Assembly (NCBI GenBank): GCA_036794995.1
Contig: DAIRFP010000100.1
Coordinates: 1-18,161 of the forward strand
DNA: 18,161 nucleotides
Source of the DNA: DAIRFP01 sp036794995
GTDB lineage: Bacteria > Desulfobacterota > Binatia > UBA9968
Direction of reading: 5' to 3'
Shown here: piece after piece, positions 15,082-18,161 of the stretch
Position numbering within the stretch: the stretch's first letter is position 1
How the letters are laid out: every line of letters starts with the position of its first letter
Translations under genes and position numbers: made by a program
The notes under the pieces: model-generated
The model's database searches: none
What the model saw: the letters and a program-made list of their open reading frames with translations, nothing else
What the model was told of the DNA's origin: nothing

Positions 15082-15798
15082 ATGTTTACAGATAAAATCG
15101 AATTGAAAGACTTCGACAAGATGGATCCGGAGTACAAAGAGCTCCTGGGTCACGTGTTGAAGATACAAGCGGATTGTGAGATCGGCGGTCCACATCTCTA
15201 CGTGGAAACGATGCTGCCTGCCGCTCCGACCAAGCTGGATCAGTTAATCGTCGCCCGGACGGCAGCCGAAGAGATCGACCACTTCCGGAAAGTCGCGCGC
15301 GTGGCGGGCGATATCGGCGTGGATGTTTCGTTCGTACTGAGTCAGCCGAACGAAAAGCGCTTTGTCGATGCTTTTAGAGGCCGCATCACTACCTGGGAGG
15401 ACAATGCGGTCTTCGGTTTCCTCATCGACCGCATAGGCCGTTATCAGCTCGAGGAGTTCTACGATTGTAGTTATCTGCCGCTACAACGAATTCTCCCCGA
15501 TATCGTTACGGAAGAGCTGGGACATATCGAATACGGTTACAACAAGACTCTGGAACTGATCGCCAAGGGCGATGAGGGAAAGGCGAAGGCGCAAAAGGCG
15601 GTGGATTACTGGTATGTGAAGGCTCTGGACATGTTCGGTCATAGCGGTTCAAAGCGCTCCGAGCGGTATCGTTATTGGGGGCTGAAACGACGTTCCAACG
15701 AGCAAGCTCGCCAGAATTACATCGATGAAGTGAATCCGATCCTGGAAACGATGGGCTTGAAAGTTCCTGATCCGAACGTAGGACGCCGTTACCTGTAA
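15082..15798 (+). CDS. PaaA/PaaC-like ferritin-fold diiron oxygenase
   Basis: A 238-residue protein of the phenylacetic-acid catabolic (PaaA/PaaC) ferritin-like family, carboxylate-bridged diiron enzymes that insert oxygen into CoA thioesters or related substrates. A full ligand set is visible: E33 (DCEIGG), E64 and H67 (EEIDH), E124 or E125 (YQLEEFYD), and E145 and H148 (TEELGHIEYG). That favours a catalytic, PaaA-like subunit rather than the metal-free PaaC type. The open frame begins at TTG 15061, but the ATG at 15082 has GGGAGG about 6 bases upstream and gives the family-like N-terminus. No PaaB, C, D or reductase PaaE is nearby. Instead a 63-aa gene follows after 17 bp. The predicted sigma-54 promoter lies directly upstream. 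The substrate is unknown. Confidence 0.85.
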   Translation: MFTDKIELKDFDKMDPEYKELLGHVLKIQADCEIGGPHLYVETMLPAAPTKLDQLIVARTAAEEIDHFRKVARVAGDIGVDVSFVLSQPNEKRFVDAFRGRITTWEDNAVFGFLIDRIGRYQLEEFYDCSYLPLQRILPDIVTEELGHIEYGYNKTLELIAKGDEGKAKAQKAVDYWYVKALDMFGHSGSKRSERYRYWGLKRRSNEQARQNYIDEVNPILETMGLKVPDPNVGRRYL

Positions 15799-15815
15799 GT
15801 TACGAAGGAGGTCAT

Positions 15816-16007
15816 ATGCCGCAACCAGTACCTGACATCGACAAAATGGATGAGCACTTGCTGGAGGTTGTTCAGGCTCTACACGGAGCAGTGAAGCGGG
15901 GAATACCCAACGTGAAGGATCCTAAGATCGCCGATAAAGCCATCCACGACTGCAAAGAAATTTTGGACGTTATCATGGAGGGTAAGGTTCAAGAATGGCT
16001 GAACTGA
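15816..16007 (+). CDS. Small helical protein, 63 aa, partner of the diiron oxygenase
   Basis: A 63-residue protein with an ideal ribosome site (AAGGAGG, 5 bases before the ATG), 17 bp after the diiron gene, so certainly part of its operon. Predicted structure is two helices (about 11-28 and 37-61) around a PNVKDPK turn, with one Cys (46) and no membrane segment or metal motif. I do not recognise a family. By analogy with small effector or coupling proteins of diiron monooxygenases it could be a regulatory or stabilising subunit, but it does not resemble MmoB/DmpM-type effectors by eye, and this is inference from position only. Confidence 0.72.
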   Translation: MPQPVPDIDKMDEHLLEVVQALHGAVKRGIPNVKDPKIADKAIHDCKEILDVIMEGKVQEWLN

Positions 16008-16057
16008 CAATGTACAGAGGTGACTTCTTCGAGAGGTTCATCGGTAGCAAGCGGTGA
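15995..16057 (+). CDS. Possible 20-aa micro-ORF at the end of the diiron operon
   Basis: An ATG at 15995 opens a frame, MAELTMYRGDFFERFIGSKR, that overlaps the 63-aa gene by 13 bp and ends in TGA at 16057. AAGG lies 7 bases upstream and GGAGGG 12 bases upstream, so translational coupling is possible. It may be a real leaderless-style microprotein, a remnant of a longer gene, or chance. Confidence 0.25.
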   Translation: MAELTMYRGDFFERFIGSKR

Positions 16058-16061
16058 GTGG

Positions 16062-16087
16062 GACCGCAGGCTTAATGTGTTGCGGTC
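16062..16087. terminator. Inverted repeat between convergent operons
   Basis: GACCGCA (16062-16068) and TGCGGTC (16081-16087) form a perfect 7-bp stem with a 12-base loop, spanning the stop codon of the minus-strand ATP-grasp gene. It is placed to end both convergent transcripts, but has no T-run on either side, so it is not a standard intrinsic terminator. Confidence 0.3.
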
Positions 16088-17097
16088 AAAGCCAGGGTCA
16101 AGACCCGTTGGATTAGGCGCGGATAGCTAAGGCCGACTTTCATGGCGGACTGGGCGAATTCATCCTTGCGGTCAAGATTTGGATTCGGGTTGGCTTCCAG
16201 GATAACTATTTCTCCCTCCGGCGTGATGCGCAGGTCGATCCGGCCGTAGCCGCGAATGCGTAAAGCTCGGTAAACCGCGCGGCAAATTTTCGCGACGCGC
16301 TGACCCGTGCCGTTCGGAAGGGGTTCGGCAAATACATTTTGGATTCCCCACCGTTTTCGATAAGCGTCGTCCCACTTGGCTTTGAACGTCGAGAACTTCG
16401 GTTGACCTTCGGGAACTTCGGCGAAGATGACTTCGCGATAGGGAAAAACGCGCAGACGATCGGTACCTAAAATACTGACATAAAGTTCGCGCCCCTGGAT
16501 GTATTCCTCCGCCAAAGCTTCCTGGTTCAGTCGTTCGTGGATGAAGCGAATCCGCTCTTCGAAGGCTTCGTCGCTATCGACGAACGAATCCAGCGAAATA
16601 CCGACGGAGCCCTCTTCCTTCAACGGCTTGATGAAGAGTGGAAATTTGAGCCGCTTGGGCCGCTTGATGCTCGAACCCGGAGAAAAGATGGCAAAGTTGG
16701 GCACACGAATCTTGTGATAGGCTAGCAGCTCCTTGGCCATGGCTTTGTTCTTACACAGCGTCAGGCCGGTGGGGCTCGACCCGGTGTAAGGCACATCCAT
16801 CATTTCCAGCAGGCCGGCGACGTTGCGATCGTAGGCGGACACTTCGTTAAAGTGCTCAGTCAGATTGAACACCACATCGGGAGAGCTGGTTTTGATCTCA
16901 TCGATGATCATTCCCGGTTCGTCCCACACCCCGATGGTCCGCACCTCGTGGCCGAGTTTCTTGAGCGCCCCGATGACGTGGGCTTCCGCCGCCCAATCGT
17001 CGGTTTTTAGCTCTTTGGTAAAATCCTGATCCGGGGGAGGGGTGCCGGCCGTATCGAACAGCACCAAAACCTTATAGCGTTTTCTAATTCGAGCCAT
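16072..17097 (-). CDS. ATP-grasp ligase, D-alanine--D-alanine ligase-like
   Basis: A 341-residue ATP-grasp enzyme expected to join a carboxylate to an amine through an acyl phosphate. The N-terminal half resembles Ddl: VFNLTEHFNEV, then AGLLEMMDVPYTGSSPTGLT (94-113) and KNKAMAKELL. The ATP-grasp half has K157 in FIKPLKEEGSVGIS, EEYIQGREL (197-205) and the metal ligands D288 (RIDLR), E301 and N303 (EANPNPN). The Ddl hallmark EINTxPG is replaced by EANPNPN, so the substrate is probably not simply D-Ala. A much longer frame begins at 17271, but that part overlaps the metallopeptidase and reads as Arg/Gly-rich nonsense. The ATG at 17097 follows AAGGA and lies 2 bp after the metallopeptidase stop, so the two genes are coupled. 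Confidence 0.87.
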   Translation of the reverse strand: MARIRKRYKVLVLFDTAGTPPPDQDFTKELKTDDWAAEAHVIGALKKLGHEVRTIGVWDEPGMIIDEIKTSSPDVVFNLTEHFNEVSAYDRNVAGLLEMMDVPYTGSSPTGLTLCKNKAMAKELLAYHKIRVPNFAIFSPGSSIKRPKRLKFPLFIKPLKEEGSVGISLDSFVDSDEAFEERIRFIHERLNQEALAEEYIQGRELYVSILGTDRLRVFPYREVIFAEVPEGQPKFSTFKAKWDDAYRKRWGIQNVFAEPLPNGTGQRVAKICRAVYRALRIRGYGRIDLRITPEGEIVILEANPNPNLDRKDEFAQSAMKVGLSYPRLIQRVLTLALTATH

Positions 17098-17099
17098 TA

Positions 17100-18155
17100 T
17101 CAAGAATCCTTGAACTTGCCGGTTAGACGATAGTGGGAAGCGAGGGTCGCTAGATAGGCGGCGATTTCGACGCCCGCAGCGTCCGATCGAAGTCGCAAGT
17201 CCAATGCGGAGCAGCGTTCCGCCAACGCCCGCAGCAGCCGGTGGAGCGTGAACTTCGGTTCCCCCGTCCATGCGGAAACCGCATTCAAAATCGGCTTGGT
17301 GGAGCGCCGCAAAAAAGTCGATGCACGCTCTGCGTTCGCTGAAGCAGAGGGCTCGACAAATAGCCTTTTCAAATCCGCGTCAAAGAAGTCGGGAAATTCT
17401 TGCGCGTAGGCGCGGCGGCGCCGCTTGTAATAAAGCGCCAATCGGGATCGAAGCCGGGAGGCCTCGCTCATCCTGGTTTTGGCGAAGACCAGCGGCGGTT
17501 TGCTGGCAAGCTTGCGCATCGTATCATCCACATACTCCAGCTTGTCCAGCGCTTTCCAATCCCTATACTGGTTTTTCCAGTCCAAATCCGGCGTCAGCCA
17601 GATGGCGACGGTTTCGGCGAAATCCTCCTCGGGGTGGCTTTGCGCGTACCAACCCCCTAAGTGGCGCACGAACCGTTTGCTGTAGGGTCGAGCGCGAAAA
17701 CTTTCAGAATACTCCAGCGACGGCGGCCCGAATAGCTTTTGCCACCGTCTTTCCTTTTCCAGCAGGTAGGCGTGATTCAAGACATGGCCCATCTCGTGGC
17801 GCAACAGGCTCATGCACCAGGTTTCCGTGCCGCCTTCCACTTCCATCATCATCTTTTCTTCGAGTTTTTTAAGGCGCGGGTGGGCGAGATAAAAGGGAAT
17901 GGCGATGGTCGCGCAGCCTTCGGGACAAAACCATTCGTCTCCCAGGTAACAGAGCGGCTTGAAGGAAATTCCCTTGGCCGCAAGCTCGGCGTAAAAGATT
18001 TGGATTCGCGATTCGAGTTCGGTGCCGGAAATTTTGAGATTCAGATCACAGATGCGTGTCTGGAGCAGTTCGTCATCGCTCAAGCCGCCCAGCTCCGGGG
18101 AAGGGGCCATCGCCTTCGTCGAATCGGGCTTTGGTTTGCTTTCCGTTACGTCCAT
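17100..18155 (-). CDS. Putative zinc metallopeptidase (HExxH), operon partner of the ATP-grasp ligase
   Basis: A cytoplasmic-looking protein of about 351 residues without a signal peptide. Counting from the TTG at 18158, it carries a zincin motif RHEMGHVLNHAY (H121, E122, H125) and a later SHPEEDFAETVAIWL (175-189), whose acidic residues (E178 or E182) fit the third zinc ligand. This resembles the Peptidase_Mx group of putative zinc-binding metallopeptidases. A pair C78 and C82 (FCPEGC) precedes the catalytic part. The C-terminal third is Arg/Ala-rich and helical (RLRSRLALYYKRRRRAYAQE). The start is taken as the ATG at 18155; the frame stays open to the window edge, so a longer N-terminus cannot be excluded. 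The substrate is unknown. Confidence 0.75.
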   Translation of the reverse strand: MDVTESKPKPDSTKAMAPSPELGGLSDDELLQTRICDLNLKISGTELESRIQIFYAELAAKGISFKPLCYLGDEWFCPEGCATIAIPFYLAHPRLKKLEEKMMMEVEGGTETWCMSLLRHEMGHVLNHAYLLEKERRWQKLFGPPSLEYSESFRARPYSKRFVRHLGGWYAQSHPEEDFAETVAIWLTPDLDWKNQYRDWKALDKLEYVDDTMRKLASKPPLVFAKTRMSEASRLRSRLALYYKRRRRAYAQEFPDFFDADLKRLFVEPSASANAERASTFLRRSTKPILNAVSAWTGEPKFTLHRLLRALAERCSALDLRLRSDAAGVEIAAYLATLASHYRLTGKFKDS

Positions 18156-18161
18156 CAAACC

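Noticed and set aside
17098..17271. 58-residue N-terminal extension of the ATP-grasp enzyme
   Set aside because: It lies wholly inside the metallopeptidase gene in another frame, is Arg/Gly-rich, and an ATG with AAGGA at 17097 gives a normal family N-terminus.
17270..17872. 200-aa plus-strand frame inside the metallopeptidase
   Set aside because: Arg/Pro/Ala-rich shadow with no motif; the opposite strand has a complete HExxH protein.
1..18161. tRNA, rRNA, CRISPR array or transposase
   Set aside because: Read by eye on both strands; no cloverleaf-like segment, regularly spaced repeat array or transposase motif was seen.

Overview
The window is a piece of a GC-rich bacterial genome, and a run of exactly 100 N at 14449-14548 marks it as a scaffolded draft or metagenome assembly. 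The gene set points to an uncultured Proteobacteria-like or Binatota-like soil or aquatic heterotroph: orphan TctC/Bug and NMT1-type periplasmic binding proteins, a secreted amidohydrolase, a maleate-isomerase-like racemase, a PaaA-like diiron oxygenase and a formate dehydrogenase. Short degenerate intergenic repeats support this only loosely. Taxonomy is inferred from gene content and was not tested.

Layout. 1-1697: 3' part of a molybdenum formate dehydrogenase alpha subunit. 1698-2185: gene-free spacer with repeats and an operator-like inverted repeat. 2186-4923 (+): secreted amidohydrolase with a C-terminal IPT/TIG-like domain, then an NMT1/SsuA-type binding protein. 4999-9151 (-): membrane-anchored S1C protease, MoxR ATPase, DUF58 protein and BatA-like VWA membrane protein. 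The last three overlap head to tail by 20 bp each. 9401-11479 (-): TctC-type binding protein, a 44-aa small gene and an Asp/Glu racemase-superfamily protein without the usual catalytic cysteines. 11762-12808 (+) is a second TctC-type binding protein, divergent from the racemase. 12902-13618 (+): DUF2086-type 2OG-Fe(II) oxygenase. 13744-14448 (-): TPR protein cut by the gap. 14549-15081: no credible gene, but a palindrome and a good sigma-54 promoter match. 15082-16007 (+): PaaA-like diiron protein plus a 63-aa partner. 16072-18155 (-): zinc metallopeptidase and D-Ala-D-Ala-ligase-like ATP-grasp enzyme, 2 bp apart.

How the genes fit together. MoxR, DUF58 and BatA are a known chaperone/envelope module, and the protease next to it suggests envelope quality control. 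The three binding proteins have no permease in the window, so they probably serve distant transporters or act as sensors. The amidohydrolase, racemase and binding proteins read as scavenging and catabolism of organic acids or amides. The most interesting unit is the diiron oxygenase with its small partner. It has a near-consensus sigma-54 promoter at a proper distance and a perfect 24-bp palindrome upstream, which suggests effector-induced oxidation of an unknown substrate. The metallopeptidase and ATP-grasp pair is a second candidate system, for peptide processing or ligation.

Start codons were re-chosen where the longest open frame began with an unlikely TTG or GTG (MoxR, racemase, diiron protein, ATP-grasp enzyme, protease, metallopeptidase).
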